Positions 11,286-21,300 of a DNA stretch of 64,000 bases are shown here, piece after piece. Both the position numbers and the translations under genes were made by a program. The stretch is from Symbiodinium natans (lineage: Eukaryota; Sar; Dinophyceae; Suessiales; Symbiodiniaceae). Positions within the stretch are counted from its first letter, which is position 1. Each line of letters begins with the position of its first letter. The notes beneath the pieces were generated by a model. It made no database searches. It worked only from the letters and a program-made list of their open reading frames with translations, and was not told the DNA's origin. The stretch covers positions 247,501 to 311,500 of the forward strand of contig CAJNDS010002678.1 in NCBI GenBank assembly GCA_905221605.1, given 5' to 3'.

Positions 11286-13273
11286 TCAATCGCTGCCTGA
11301 GGTTACAGTGGCATGTGAAAAATGTGACTGGATCTGCCATGTACCTTTCTTGTTGGGATACAAGCGAAAGTTCATGCAGTCATGGACCGTAGCACCCACA
11401 TGCTTCTTGCTGCCAGTTGCGACTTGCTCCTTTCCCGCCTTCAGTGCAAGCTCCTTCTCTTTGGCCTCAGCCAAAACTGCCCACCAATCAAGCGCAGCTG
11501 TTGAACAAAGACGTGGCACCTGTAGAACTTCAAGCAGGACCCCCTACACCCAAAAGAGTTCGCAGGGTCCATATACCCTTGTTGGTCGGTATACTTACAC
11601 CCACAAAAAAACACACATTCCCTAGAAAGAGTACCTCTGAAATTCGAGACAGCCTCATGCACGTCTAAGCCCTTGGCCATTTTAACCTTCTTCTTTTCCA
11701 CGACCTTCTTCACTCTGAAGAACTCTTCGCGTGCCTGCAACCAGCTTGTATACCGGATCCCTAATCCCTGAAAAGCGTTTCGGGTTTAGGGTGTAGGGGA
11801 TGAGGGGTGGATGGTAGATGTGAGGCTTTGCTGCTGCAATCTTGAACATGTCGAATGTCGATTTCTCTGATGTTCCTTCCGCTTCTGGCTGCTTCAAGTT
11901 TCTGTCATCAAAACTGGATTTCGGATGCAAGAGTAGAGGCCCTGCACAGTTGGCTGGCTGCTTGTCCGTCCTATGGTTGCCTTTGTCTGCTGCTTTAGGC
12001 AACTTTCTCAGTCGCTGAGAAAATCATTTCTCTTACCACGTTGCCAATGTAACGCTGGCCGCGCCCCGCAGTGCAAGCAGAGCCGAGTTGCACGCCAGTC
12101 AGCATGAATCGCTTCACAGGTCTGCCGTGGATACAAAACTGCGGTACATCGTATGTTCTCAGCTTGTTTCCAGGCTTTTTGGTAGCTAGAAGCAAAGCTG
12201 ATAAGACACGCTGCAAGTCAACATCCTGCCGATAAGAGAAGCACGCACCGATTGCTTTCTTGGCACGAGGTGGGAAAGCGCCTCTTCGTCCATCTCCTGA
12301 GTGATATAGTGCATGATCTCCTGCGATGGACCGCTTGTTGGGGCACCCATGAAACGCAGGGCTCGCTTGCGTGTGCACCGGAGCCCTTGGACCAGTCACA
12401 CAAGGATGGGTGAGCCTGAGCCCCTACTTGGAGGTTCATGGTACTTATTAGGCACTTAAGGGGGGGTTATAAGTACAGTTTATAACTGGTTAATAAGTAC
12501 CATGAACCTCCAACTGGCTTCCTAAATCTGTTTTCACCTACGGCAACCCTTCACGGTCCTCGATCCTGGGGATCAGAACGTACTCTAGGGCGTTCACCTT
12601 AAGCCAGCTTGCGCATCCATGCAGCTTACGTTGCTTCTGAGCTGCTAAGAGATCAACATAATATAGGGGCTATATAGGGGCCTTGAGAATTCGAATAGGG
12701 TTTTGGGGGCTATTCTAGTGTATAATTATGAAGGAACCATAAGGGAATGCTATTCGTAATTCTTCCGACTCCTCCATTACGTAATAGTATAATTATGAAG
12801 GAACCACAAGGGAATCTTATGGGCAATTCTTCCGACCCCTTTGTTATACGTAAGAAAACCTGGCCTCCGGCAGTTGCAGGCGAGTGGCACGTCGGCTGGT
12901 CATCTTGATCTCCTCATCCAAGGTGTGGAAGGCCGTCTGCAAGGACGCCAGCTTGATGATGCACTCCCTGCAGGCAGTTTAGGGTTTAGGGTTTAGGGTT
13001 TAGGGTTTAGGGTTTAGGGTTGGAGTGAGAGCCTATACTCCCCTTAGATGCTTAATAAGAACAGTATTTTTAGAAATGGTATGTTTAATATCCTTTTGGG
13101 TTTCATATAAACAAAAATAGAAAACTAATTCCCAAGGGGGTCGGTGAGAGCTTACTTCGCTGGACAGCTCACACTGCAGAATCAGAGCTCTGAAGGGTCA
13201 CAAGCTCAACAACTACACAGCGCGACTAGCTGCGGAGGCAAAAGGGTTACCTGTCACTCAGACTCTGAACCCC

Positions 13274-13319
<46 letters not shown>

Positions 13320-16300
13320 GTACGTGTATATATATATATATATATATCATGATAGTAATGGGAACCTCCATTCAAGGCTTGCTGAGGATACTCTCGTATG
13401 AAGAATGAGAAGAACGACTTGTGTAAAGAAGCCAGGCGGCACTGCTGTCACGTAGGTTTCGCGCGTGGCGTTCAGGACTGCTCCGCCAGCTCCAACCCCC
13501 ATGGTCTGGACCTTGCGAGTCGATGCCGCAACATGCCGTGGCTTACTGTTGGTTAGTTGGGAATGGGAATGAGGTACCCTAAATAATCCTTTAAAGGTAT
13601 AATTATATAAGGCCCTAATTCCCTCATTCCATGCTAACCAGCAGTCACATGGGGTGCCTGAGAGGTACTGCTTACAACTTCTTTTGGGGTGGAGGTTTGG
13701 GGCTTGAGGCCTCGGTAGTCATCTACAGTATATTGGGCTTGGGGTGTTCAATTGACGGTTTCTCTTAATTAGGGTCCAAAAAGTCACAAAGAGAGAGAAA
13801 GAGAGAGAGAGAGAGAGACCCTAACCCCTAAACCCTAAACCCCAAAACCTTACCCTAAACCCTAAACCCTAAACCCTAAGCAGAGCGCCGAGACACCGAG
13901 CTGTCCTGAGAGGTGTCGTGGTTCATCTTGAACACAGGAATCGAGACCTCAACTCCACCCCGTCACACACTGCTTACTTCTGGTCATGGAAGAGACAATA
14001 CCCAGAGGGTCCATTTCTAGTACTATTCTGGAATTAGGTACCCCAAAACTCCAACACCCTGCTTAGTATGGGTTTGGGTACCTTATAAGCCTTATAATTC
14101 CAGAATAGTACTACAAATGGACCCTCCGGGACATAAAAGCGTGGCATGTAGGGCTTAAGAGACTTTAGAGGCCCTGACGCCCGCAACGTTATCTGGGTAC
14201 AGCTTCGTCGTCAAGCTTGGCTTCTTCGCCTGCAATCAGCACAATACCATCAGGATGGGCTATTATCCTTAAAATGGCCCTTCATAGGGTTGAGTTTGGA
14301 GATTATAAGGCCGATTTAGTGGCCCATCCTGGTATGTGGCAACACAAGCGAACGTGCAAGATACGAATCGCCACACCACGAAAACCAGCATCAAGATGCT
14401 GTGATCTTGCCAACTATCGCCCCCTAAGGTCCATGTTAAACCTCAACGGGAGGCCCCAAGCATTCATTCTGCAAGTGCCTGGACCCTTTCTGGGTGTTGG
14501 GACCCTAAACCCTAACCCTAAACCCTAAACCCTACACCGTAAGCATGACTGAGGCGAACCCTCTCGATGACGGTCGAGGCGATGTCGTCTCCAGAGCTGG
14601 CGTAGTGTGCCTGACCAGGCCAGCAGTCTATAGGCGTTAGCATCTCGGTGCTGAAGAGGCTGGTGGTTTTGCGCTAAACCCTTTTTTTGAAGCTGGACTT
14701 GCTGACTGCCCCTAATTAAACCCTAAGCCCTAAGCCCTAAGCCCTAAGCCCAAAGCCCAAAGCCCTAAACCCTAAACCCTAACTCCACTAAACCTCCTCA
14801 ACGCAGTGCGCCTTTGCCAATGCGAAGGCGCCGTCCTGCAAGGCACACGGGGGTTCCGAAATTTGGGGTACCTTGTTGGGGTCCGCATGATAAGGGAATC
14901 CTACTGTTTGGGGATCTATGTTTTTGGGGGTCCCCTATTTCGCAATTAAACCCACATGCAGATGACGTGAGGCTAACCAGTCTGCGGCCACTTGAAGGCA
15001 CGACGAGGTGTTCATTGTTGCTATGCTCGGCTGCCCACACCAGCGCTGGGCTCAGGAGTCAGAGTGTTGGGTATGCTTGGCGTTTAGGCCTAGGGCTTTA
15101 AGGCTTCCTAAGCCCAAAACCCTAATAACCCGAAAACCTACACTTTTGAAACTAAATCTCTAAATCCCAGCCCCTAAACCCCACCAACCCTATTTTGACG
15201 TCATGGTCGCTCCGAGGACGCTGTAACCCTACGTTGGAGTATACCCTGCAGAAACAAAGTATTTGACTTCTTAGGTACAAGTAGCTATAAAAGGAACCAG
15301 AACCAAAAAGGACGTACGAGAGTATAGTACTCCAAAACCCTAAACCCTAAACCCGAAACCCTAAACCCTAAACCTTAAACTCTAAACCCTAAACCCTACA
15401 CAAAGTACAGTACTCCAAAACCGCAGGAGTAATTCACCAAAAACTGGGGTCCTTGAGGCTCTGGCCGACCTGTAGCTTGGTGTCTACGATCTCCTGCCGC
15501 CCGGTAAGGAGTTTAAGGGTTTAGGGTTTAGGGCTTTGGGTTTAGGGTGTTAGGGTGTAGGGCTTAGGGTCTAGGAATTAATTAGGACTTAGGGTTTGGG
15601 GTCTTGTTTTGGGGCTTAGGGTTCAGGAGTCTGGGGTTATGGAGGTGGCATGGGTTTACTCGGCGCTGTCTGTGATATCTGAGCCACTGGTATTGGTTTC
15701 GGGTTTGGGGTTTAGGGGTTTAGGGTTGAGGGATGTTGAGGGTTTTGGGCTGAAAGAGTTGCAGCCGGGAGCTGCCATGGGATGGCAGAGGCAGGCGCGC
15801 ACAGGAGTAATTACGTAGGACGCTGTAGATTGACAAAGCAGATTGTGAGAATGGCATAGCAAGCCGGGTCCTTGAGAAGTGCCTTAGGTTGGAAGCGTCC
15901 CACCACAGCGAGGCACCAAACAAGCAGAAGATGAGTGCAGTCAGTATATACCAACTAATTAAGCAATTGCCATCTACGAGTGGCGCTAGAGCTAGAGCTA
16001 GAGGCCATCAGTCCATGCATGCAAATTCACATGCCGAAGGCATTCGGTGGCATCATGCAGTCTGTCGTCAGTCTTGCCTCTAGCACCCAGACTTGCAAGA
16101 ACTTAGTTGCCTTTCGGGCAAGCTGCCTGAAACTTGGCCTTGAGGGCATCCCGCTTCTTCTTGAGCAGCTTGAAGCCTCCGAAGGTTCTTGAGCTTCTGC
16201 TACAGACTTGGACTATTGGCTGTCATTCTCAAAGGTGTAAGGAGATCTTCCTGGGACCCTATTTACCTACAGCTTACTCGTAACTACCCTTAACTAGGTA

Positions 16301-16614
16301 TAACCCATGAAACTGTACGTAAAGAGGGTCCCAGGTTATCTTCAGACTCAGGCATCTCATGGTGCATCCACGGGTGTCCCACCTTTCGTGGCTCCGCCCA
16401 AACGTGCCTTGAAGGTCCTCAGCTGGAACAGCACGATATCTGACCGGCCTACCTCAACCCCAATTCCTCCTAGACTCCTAAACCCTAAACCCTAAACCCT
16501 ACAATCATAAACCCTAACCCCCAACCCAAAACCCTAAACTGCGCTGCTAGTGGAACCAAGCGGCTGGAGCGTCATGCGGTTGGCAGGAGGCCTCTGTCCA
16601 CCGGCAGACGACAT
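11286..16614 (-). CDS. ATP6V1D: V-type proton ATPase subunit D (central stalk)
   Basis: Subunit D is the coiled-coil shaft of the V1 rotor and couples ATP hydrolysis to proton pumping into vacuoles and endosomes. Exons (minus): 16565-16614 (ATG, MSSAGGQRPPANRMTL), 16127-16196 (FKLLKKKRDALKAKFQ), 15452-15493 (EIVDTKLQVGQSLK), 14538-14610, 14179-14192 (14 nt, giving DNVAG), 13897-13947, 13441-13505, 12889-12967 (KLASLQTAFHTLDEEIK), 12559-12597 (VNALEYVLIPRIE), 12282-12320, 11635-11734 (AREEFFRVKKVVEKKK) and 11286-11497 (stop). Splice phases agree from 14610 to the stop. The segments fall in family order, and spacing between IPRIE and REEFF equals the human protein. Gaps: a short exon between 15452 and 14610 is missing, and a few residues near the first introns. 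The C-terminal exon (LDWWAVLAEAKEKELALK) is weakly conserved. Donors are a mix of GC, GT and GA. Confidence 0.92.
11554..11634. repeat. introner-like element, family D, filling the start of an intron
   Basis: Contains GGGTCCATATACCC and ACACCCACAAAAAAACACA, the core of family D. On the minus strand the element begins at the GT donor directly after the V-ATPase D exon 11635-11734, so it makes up most of the first 80 nt of that 137-nt intron. Confidence 0.7.
12422..12525. repeat. introner-like element, family K
   Basis: Terminal inverted repeats of about 23 bp: TTGGAGGTTCATGGTACTTA and TAAGTACCATGAACCTCCAA. It lies in the V-ATPase D intron between exons 12559-12597 and 12282-12320. Arms of the same family occur in 218-460. 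Confidence 0.85.
12692..12845. repeat. introner-like element, family B, with partial tandem copy
   Basis: Begins GAATAGGGTTTTGGGGGCTA and ends AATTCTTCCGACTCCTCC. A second 3' half (ATAATTATGAAGGAACCA to TTCTTCCGACCCCT) follows at once. It lies in the V-ATPase D intron between 12889-12967 and 12559-12597. Related copies are at 50011 and 59880. Confidence 0.8.
12974..13021. repeat. TTTAGGG array abutting a splice acceptor
   Basis: Six to seven TTTAGGG units. On the minus strand these read CCCTAAA and end six to ten nt before the CTGCAG acceptor of the V-ATPase D exon 12889-12967, so the array occupies the place of the pyrimidine tract. Confidence 0.9.
13025..13151. repeat. element flanked by 8-bp direct repeats
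   Basis: GTGAGAGC occurs at 13025-13032 and 13144-13151, bracketing a 111-bp AT-rich element whose ends (CTATACTCCCCTTAG and CCAAGGGGGTCG) are partly inverted. It lies within the V-ATPase D intron between 13441-13505 and 12889-12967. The direct repeats may be a target-site duplication. Confidence 0.55.
13550..13640. repeat. introner-like element, family A, copy 1
   Basis: Ends GGTTAGTTGGGAATGGGAAT and, inverted, CCCTCATTCCATGCTAACCA. It lies in the V-ATPase D intron between 13897-13947 and 13441-13505. A second copy is at 36901-36993 in another gene. Confidence 0.85.
14008..14132. repeat. introner-like element, family G, 32-bp inverted ends
   Basis: Nearly perfect terminal inverted repeats: AGGGTCCATTTCTAGTACTA plus TTCTGGAATTA at the left, and the complement TAATTCCAGAATAGTACTAC plus AAATGGACCCT at the right. 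It lies in the V-ATPase D intron between the micro-exon (14179-14192) and exon 13897-13947. Only one copy is in the window. Confidence 0.88.
14848..14955. repeat. introner-like element, family E, copy 1
   Basis: Begins GGGGGTTCCGAAATTTGGGG and ends GGTCCCCTATTTCGCAATTA. It lies in a V-ATPase D intron between 15452-15493 and 14538-14610. Other copies are at 33656-33763 and 61218-61338. Confidence 0.8.
15321..15422. repeat. telomeric array flanked by 19-bp direct repeats
   Basis: AGTATAGTACTCCAAAACC (15321-15339) and AGTACAGTACTCCAAAACC (15404-15422) bracket a CCCTAAA array with drifted units. It lies about 30 nt past the donor of the V-ATPase D exon 15452-15493. Confidence 0.85.
16245..16345. 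repeat. introner-like element, family L
   Basis: Inverted ends CCTGGGACCCTATTTAC and GTAAAGAGGGTCCCAGG. It lies in the first V-ATPase D intron. ATCTTC borders both ends, a possible short target duplication. Confidence 0.75.
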
Positions 16615-16706
16615 GATGACCTGCCAACATGGACATGCTGCATGCTGCACTTGTGTGCTCGAAGGACTCCTTAGGGTTTAGGGTTTAGGGGTTTAGGGTT
16701 TAGGGT

Positions 16707-17094
16707 TTAGGACCCCAGGACTGGCTTTTCCAGCATCTCTTGATTCCATGGCTCTTGCACAAGAACCCCGGCCATGCCTTGTTTCGGAAGCCGGCGTGGA
16801 TCTACAATGGTGTTCCCTGAACGGCCAGCTGTCGGCTTGAACCCAAACTGAGGCGGAGCATGGCGGAACGCAACTCTTCGAGACCGGAATCGTGGACATC
16901 GCGCTGGCAAAGTACGAAGGTACCAGCTTCCTACCTCTTCAGACGATGCTAATTTCAACTGCTACATCATACGCTCGTCCTCCCCTAAACCCTATAAACC
17001 CTGAACCCTAAACCCCTCATTCTGCAGGTGACAGATCAACTCCAGGTGCATGGCGTCGCCGCTGTCTACGCAAAGGGTGTAGACCTGTCGACTT
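16707..17094 (-). CDS. two orphan exons upstream of V-ATPase D
   Basis: Exon at about 17024-17094 reads SRQVYTLCVDSGDAMHLELI then CHLQ, entered from a CACCAG acceptor. A longer frame at 16707-16958 contains PQFGFKPTAGRSGNTIVDPR and ends after LEKPVLGS. They lie between the AP2/nuclease-like gene and the V-ATPase D start, on the same strand. A separate small gene is likely; no family is recognised. Confidence 0.35.
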
Positions 17095-17189
17095 CTGGTG
17101 TTTCCACTCATTGGGTTCTCAGACTTCGGATCCACATCCAAACCCTAGACCCCAAACGCTCAGCTACTCTTGTAGGCTTATAGGTGCTC

Positions 17190-17260
17190 GGGGGAACCTT
17201 TTTTGTGGCTTCTCAAGTACCTGCCATATGGGTCGATGGACCCTTTGGGAAATCGCAGTT
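17190..17260. repeat. family D repeat arm
   Basis: Reverse orientation copy containing CCATATGGGTCGATGGACCC and GGAACCTTTTTTGTGGCTTC, matching the family D core seen at 30345-30452. Confidence 0.6.
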
Positions 17261-17398
17261 TGCAGGTAGCCATGACATGATCTTGGTAAGCGGTCCAATT
17301 AGGGCATTCGGGATGCCTTCTTGGGCCATTGCAGGGTTTATAGGGTCCAGGGTTTATAGGGTTCTCATAGGGGTGCAGGGTGGCATTCTGCCTGCGAC

Positions 17399-18931
17399 TC
17401 AGGGCGCAGTCCCTTTTTGGAAATGTGGCTGCAGCAATTGGGCGAGTCGCCTGCGCACTTCGTCTGGAAGCGCGGCCTGTCCGCTCCAGCCACGCAGGTC
17501 CACAAAGTGCTCCAACTGCCAAGCGCTCCGAACCCTGTACGCCTGGCGTTTTGGCAGCCTCCAGGCTGGCCAGAGTGGTAGGACACTTGGCTTCCCTCCG
17601 ATGAGTCCATGCTGTGCCAAAACATCACTGGCAAAAACGAAGATGCCGACTACTTGCTCATTCTCCAGTATTGCAACCAGCAAGATGTCGAAATCAAATT
17701 CAGAATACGCCAATGTTCCCAAGGCTCCTGCCGTCCTGCAAAGGCTGACACGGTAGGTACCTCTCGGCTGATGAAGTGTTGAGGCCTTCTCTTGGACGCG
17801 CAACACACCACCATCTCCGACAAGCAGCGAATCAACCGCAGTCCCTGAGAAGGCCCTCTTGAGCTGGTACCCAACACCCCCAAGTACATCGCTCATTTGC
17901 AGATGGGCTCGTTCTTCCACCAAGTGGCATTTACCGCACTGGAGCCGGGCGTTCCTGAGCGACACATGCGGAAACTCTTGCTGTTGTCCATAGCACGAAT
18001 CCAAAGTTGAGCCGAGGTCATTCACGCGCAATGTTTCATCTCTGTCTGAGCCGAGGCGAATGGTGAATGCCGTTAGTGCCACAGATGTCCCTGGCATTGC
18101 CCAGAAGAAGTCACGGTCAAGGGCGATAAAAAGTAGAAGCATGCCATGGTATCCCTTCGTGCGTTGGAAGCTGTAAGATTGTCGGCAGTTGCCCGACAGA
18201 CTGGCAGCTTTGAGCTGGAGCGGAAGCCCTCCATGCTCGGAACCTTTAGGTTGGAAGAGGGCATCTACTTTGGATGAGTCGGAGACGCGAACTATTTCAT
18301 GCGTTGTTGCCTGAGGAACAACCGAGAATCGATGGTAAAGACGGCGAAAAGACTCCTCCTCCTTCGCATTCGTGGAACCCTTGGCCAGCGCTCGAGCACG
18401 GGCTTCTTCTGGAGATTCTGTGAATGTAACTTCTGCAAAAGACGGGAAGTTCAGGGATCTCTTTAGCCGAGCCCCGTCTTGGCACAGGTGCCTTAGCCGT
18501 TCATCATAAGCATGCGCCGCCTCTATCTCACACCTGAAATGGCCAGCATGGTGGGTCACGCCTTGGAAGCTGACCTTCGAAGCAAACTTCTGAACACGAG
18601 CATCCCAGCAGACCCCGTTGAATGGGCTGGAGGCATGGTAGCGCAGGGCTCGTGCAAACACATCCCGCGCACCAATGCCTTGCAAGCAATAGACCCACAT
18701 AGGTGCAGAGGCAGTCGTGCTGATTGTCCGGTGCCTGTCCAGCCTGTGAGCAGCACTAGTAGAGAGGACTTGGCTCCAGGCACGTCGAAGGTGCTCGAAG
18801 GATCGCATGACCCGTGTTGAGGGAAGGGGAAACGCAGAGCCAGATACCTGCTGGAGCGCGTCCTTGACAAGATCGCTATCTTGTTGCAGGATCCAATTCG
18901 AAACTGGACCGGACTTGGGCCGGAAACGCAT
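17399..18931 (-). CDS. AP2 domain protein with two tandem PD-(D/E)XK-like nuclease domains, copy 1
   Basis: Single uninterrupted frame of 510 codons. Residues about 101-164 match an AP2 DNA-binding domain: FNGV near the start, HHAGHF, AAHAYDERLRHLCQ and the closing LNFP. Residues about 215-290 and 360-440 each resemble a PD-(D/E)XK nuclease core in its D-QxK form. The first has VDALF (Asp223) then LQLKAAS (Gln239, Lys241); the second has VDSLL (Asp367) then VQEKAS (Gln380, Lys382). The C-terminus is conserved with the copy at 45164 (AWQL-F-DLRGW). From memory, QxK cores occur in group I intron homing endonucleases of the I-Ssp6803I type; the assignment is by eye. The gene has no intron although neighbours are split every 50-100 nt. 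It has no inverted ends that I could see. The ATG is the first in frame; an internal start is possible. Confidence 0.85.
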   Translation of the reverse strand: MRFRPKSGPVSNWILQQDSDLVKDALQQVSGSAFPLPSTRVMRSFEHLRRAWSQVLSTSAAHRLDRHRTISTTASAPMWVYCLQGIGARDVFARALRYHASSPFNGVCWDARVQKFASKVSFQGVTHHAGHFRCEIEAAHAYDERLRHLCQDGARLKRSLNFPSFAEVTFTESPEEARARALAKGSTNAKEEESFRRLYHRFSVVPQATTHEIVRVSDSSKVDALFQPKGSEHGGLPLQLKAASLSGNCRQSYSFQRTKGYHGMLLLFIALDRDFFWAMPGTSVALTAFTIRLGSDRDETLRVNDLGSTLDSCYGQQQEFPHVSLRNARLQCGKCHLVEERAHLQMSDVLGGVGYQLKRAFSGTAVDSLLVGDGGVLRVQEKASTLHQPRGTYRVSLCRTAGALGTLAYSEFDFDILLVAILENEQVVGIFVFASDVLAQHGLIGGKPSVLPLWPAWRLPKRQAYRVRSAWQLEHFVDLRGWSGQAALPDEVRRRLAQLLQPHFQKGTAP

Positions 18932-19305
18932 GAGCTAGATACACAATATGCTGTGAATCGAGCCGTGGACACAACACGTTACGACAACCAGGCGCAGTTG
19001 CCCCGTACATCGTTGTTGTAGGGGTAGTGATTGCGCAACGGACGGTCAGGCGTGATGTGTTGGCCAGGACACAGCCACCGTATTGTCGGTAGATTCAGGA
19101 CCCAGTCACAGTCCCGTGCAAGGGGTACGGACAGGATCGTCTGTAAGCATAAGTTTCGGGGTAGAAACATTTTCTTCCCATCCCTCAACAAGCCTTCAAG
19201 CCTCCCACTCCCTTCCCTCCCGAGTTAAATTTTCAATTCATTTTTTTTTGGGGGGGGGTTTCGTCCTTTCTTGTTTCCTTAACAAGCAAGCAGCAATTAC
19301 TTTTA

Positions 19306-19725
19306 ATGCCCTTTAACATCAGGGGTCAGATATGGGGGTGGAGGGGACCGTTTAATGAAGGCCCAGCAATTAAAGATGCGAAAAAGAGATATGCACGGTC
19401 GGCACAGCTGGTGCAGCATGAAGTTTCCGATGAAACCCCTTGCTGCCTTCATTCCGCTTTTGTTGCATTCGGTGCCCAATGTGTGTTGTGTGCGAGCGTG
19501 CATGTAATGTTAGACCAATGTATAGACAAATGTGAGCTGAAGTCTGGGCACGTTAGCCTGGAAAGCCGTTGGGCAGAAGCAATGGACATGATTAACAGCG
19601 TTATACAGCAAAGACATACCAGCAACAGCGGACTTAGTCCCAAATCCTCGCTACCAGCACGCCCCACAACACGACCAAGGCCTGCAAAGAACTCAACAGT
19701 CACCTGCCTTCTGCGCCATAGCTAA
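19306..19725 (+). CDS. hypothetical open frame, 139 codons
   Basis: Plus-strand frame with protein-like composition (YARSAQLVQHEVSDETPCCL, then AMDMINSVIQQRHTSNSGLS) and a Cys-rich centre. It would be the only plus-strand gene in this part. The antisense strand at 19449-19703 is also open, with a hydrophobic stretch. No family or splice site supports it. Confidence 0.2.
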   Translation: MPFNIRGQIWGWRGPFNEGPAIKDAKKRYARSAQLVQHEVSDETPCCLHSAFVAFGAQCVLCASVHVMLDQCIDKCELKSGHVSLESRWAEAMDMINSVIQQRHTSNSGLSPKSSLPARPTTRPRPAKNSTVTCLLRHS

Positions 19726-19975
19726 GTCCAAGCCAAGCTCTCGCCTATGGTCGCAGCCTACGTACGTAGCAAAGTGCAGGAGTATGCCTGGCAACTAGTT
19801 TCACAAGTATTGTCGTTTTGGAATGTCTGAAATGTCGGAACCTCTGCAGATGTAGCATCGCATGCTCCGTGCCGACTTTGAAGATGTTCCAACCGCCATG
19901 GGCTGAGGAAGGGGCACAGCCAAATACTCGAACTCCAAGGCTGTCATCGTGCCTGCGACCCGAGTACATGGACCC

Positions 19976-21089
19976 TTAGGGATCTAGGCACACACAGCGG
20001 ATGCCTTTAGGATCAGGAGCAGCAAAACAGCAACACAAACAGCTCGACAAGGCTAAGAGCTGTTTGCAATGGCCCGCCTTTGCCACAGACTCCTTCACGT
20101 AATTTCTCGGCCTGCCGCGAGTGAGCTGCACGAAAACTCGAACTTCGACACACGCCCCTCTATCCCAACGTCTCTGCAACGCAAGGAGACCCGGCCGCAC
20201 TGGCGTATGTTGTTCGTGCTGCTGCAGCGCCTGCGCAGCAACCGGCAATCGAATGCTGATTGTGAAATTGGCGGGGCATGCCAGATTAGAAAGGATACTA
20301 CAAGTAAGTGTCTGAAGTCTATGCCCTGCAATTACCCGGCGAAAGAAAATGAAACGATTGCTAACAGCGGCTTGGGCCTTCCTGGGGCCTCGCACCGCCG
20401 CCGCAGGCCTGTCACATCTCGGAGGTGGCAATCCAGTCTCAGGACCACTCAGCTTAAAGTTTGGGGTTTATTTCAGTGTTCGCTCCTGCATAGCTGGGCG
20501 AAGCGTGCTGCAGGGTAGAACGTGTCATGTGGGGAACTGCCATAATTCAGTGCCCATCTGCGAAAATAGCTTCCGGCAAGATTCTGGTCCTCATAGAATT
20601 TGGGATTTAGGACGTGAGGAGCCGCTTGGCCGACTTCAGACCCCGAAACAAAGAAGCCCTTTGCGGATTGATATTCCTGCTAGGGCCACATCTGTTTCCC
20701 TAAGCCCTATAAACCCCCTTGTATCCGAAGTTTCGCAGTGGTGTCCCATAGCTTCTTTTTGCCGACCCTCGAGTCAGAGCAACTGTGTCTGGACCTGATA
20801 GCGCGCTCTACTCGAGATCTGGAAAAACTTGCGGGTGGTCTCTGTACCGGCCGTCTCCCCGCAAGTTCTGCACGTCTTCAGCCACGAACTTCGAACCATA
20901 CAAGTACCAAGACGCCCTTGCGAGCCGTGTTCCGCTCCGCCACTGTGCCTCATGCCCTCGCGCTTCAACGAAGAGTTCCTGGCTTGCTTTTGTCATGGAG
21001 CTACTAAAGGCACCTCTCAGACGAAGCTTAGCCTCGCCCGAGAGGTGCAATAAGCCATGCACAATCCTTGGCAGAGACACACCCACCAA
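19976..21089 (-). CDS. unresolved open frames, possible exons
   Basis: Two minus frames are protein-like. 19976-20431 contains RFIFFRRVIAGHRLQTLTCS. 20808-21089 contains GLLHLSGEAKLRLRGAFSSS then MTKASQELFVEARGHE. Plus-strand frames overlap both, so coding status is not settled. No family is recognised. A family D repeat pair follows at 21138-21300. Confidence 0.25.
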
Positions 21090-21137
21090 GGGCTCTTAAA
21101 GTCGTCTGAAAGCTCAGGCCTGAAATCCTCCAAAAAG

Positions 21138-21300
21138 GCCACAGGGTCCATATACGCTCATATAGGATGGACTTAAAGCCCACATTTTTGTTTGGGGGAC
21201 GCTTTTGTGTATGAGCGGGATGGACCATATTATACCCTCATACAGGAAGTACTTAAACCATCTTAAACCCACATTTTGGGGGAACTTTTGGGTACAAGGG
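21138..21300. repeat. paired family D repeats
   Basis: Two direct copies of a segment containing CAGGGTCCATATACGCTCAT (or a diverged form) and GTACTTAAACCATCTTAAAC-type spacers, each ending near CCCACATTTTTG. This is a tandem arrangement, as at 30345-30452. Confidence 0.55.
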
